The notes below the pieces were generated by a model that saw only the letters and a list, made by a program, of their open reading frames with translations, was not told where the DNA came from and ran no database searches. Source: Tridacna crocea (lineage: Eukaryota; Mollusca; Bivalvia; Cardiida; Cardiidae). Taken from it: a stretch of 64,000 bases of DNA. Made by a program: the position numbers and the translations under genes. The DNA is taken from NCBI GenBank assembly GCA_943736015.1, contig OX031065.1:3293501-3357500 (forward strand). Direction: 5' to 3'. This document shows, piece by piece, positions 63,702 through 64,000 of the stretch; the stretch's first letter is position 1, and each line of letters begins with the position of its first letter.

Positions 63702-63825
63702 CTGCAAAAAGTTTTGATCAAGGCCAACCTGCAAAGGCTGACCAGAGTCTGAATTTTTTGCTATTGGTCAACCTTCTGCATGTAAAAATACCAGTGTGAC
63801 TCATGACTCTGTCAATTGTTTCAAT

Positions 63826-63925
63826 CAACTGTTTTTATTCTTTGGTCAAATGTTTTTACTGTTTAGTCAAATGTTTTTATTGTTTAGTCAAATGTTTTCA
63901 ATGTTTAGTCAAATGTTTTTCAGGC
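63826..63925 (+). repeat. ~20-bp tandem repeat, 5 copies
   Basis: GTTTAGTCAAATGTTTTTA repeated with small changes near the right edge. Confidence 0.85.
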
Positions 63926-64000
63926 CCGTAGGAACAGGAGGAGGGAGGGCCCCCCCCCCCAATTATTTTGACAATCATGGTAATTGAAATTACCCTTTGT

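Overview
The window is nuclear DNA of an invertebrate animal, most likely a bivalve mollusc. The evidence is two long, intron-rich animal genes, AT-rich introns packed with short transposons, tRNA-derived SINEs, and (GACGGACG)n-bearing internally repetitive elements of the kind seen in bivalve genomes. A dreissenid mussel is a guess from the look of the repeats, not a demonstrated assignment. Most short open reading frames here are chance translations of transposons.

Two genes lie tail to tail. On the + strand (1580..18041) twelve coding exons, all consistent in splice phase, give a 622-residue homologue of the vertebrate protein C18orf63. On the - strand (63701..22409) twenty-two consistent coding exons give the C-terminal 981 residues of MROH1 (maestro HEAT-like repeat protein 1), whose 5' part lies beyond the right edge. 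The 4.4 kb between the two stop codons holds a degenerate tandem repeat and transposons. I see no sign that the two proteins act together.

Each gene contains one intron with minor (U12-type) spliceosome signals. In the C18orf63 homologue it is an AT-AC intron (14296..15335); in MROH1 it is a GT-AG intron (59548..60298). In both cases the U12 boundaries are what make the reading frame and the conserved protein fit. MROH1 also carries an in-frame 111-bp tandem duplication that copies the end of one exon together with its 5' splice site (about 56855..57180), so an extra HEAT-like repeat could be spliced in.

The introns are dominated by a family of about 225-230 bp MITEs, with at least 50 recognisable copies (roughly one-sixth of the window). 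Intact copies are bounded by TTAA and are palindromic almost throughout, with a nearly perfect central hairpin (GGGAAAAGGAGAAAATGCTGG and its complement). I label them A (ends CCCTTTACC...GGTAAAGGG), B (CCCATTACC...GGTAATGGG), C (CCCTTTCCC...GGGAAAGGG) and D (hairpin core GCTCGTnACGAGC instead of GCTGGTnACCAGC). They insert into each other's TTAA ends, into a second hairpin family (core GCCTGCGCAG..CTGCGCAGGC), and into a LINE. That 5.4 kb L1/Tx1-like LINE (39548..45003) itself sits inside an older MITE, with a perfect 14-bp target duplication.

Other repeats are several elements built of about 156-166 bp internal units (8-9.6, 24.5-25.3, 36-37.3, 37.4-39.1 and 48.2-49.4 kb), long perfect inverted repeats (2680..3042, 4635..4777, 26813..27036), a tRNA-derived SINE with 13-bp target duplications (55244..55468), and minisatellites (18.1-19.0, 33.8-34.0, 54.16-54.41 and 63.83-63.92 kb).

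Homology statements rest on my memory of the human proteins, not on a search. All exon calls come from reading frames, splice signals and phase arithmetic.
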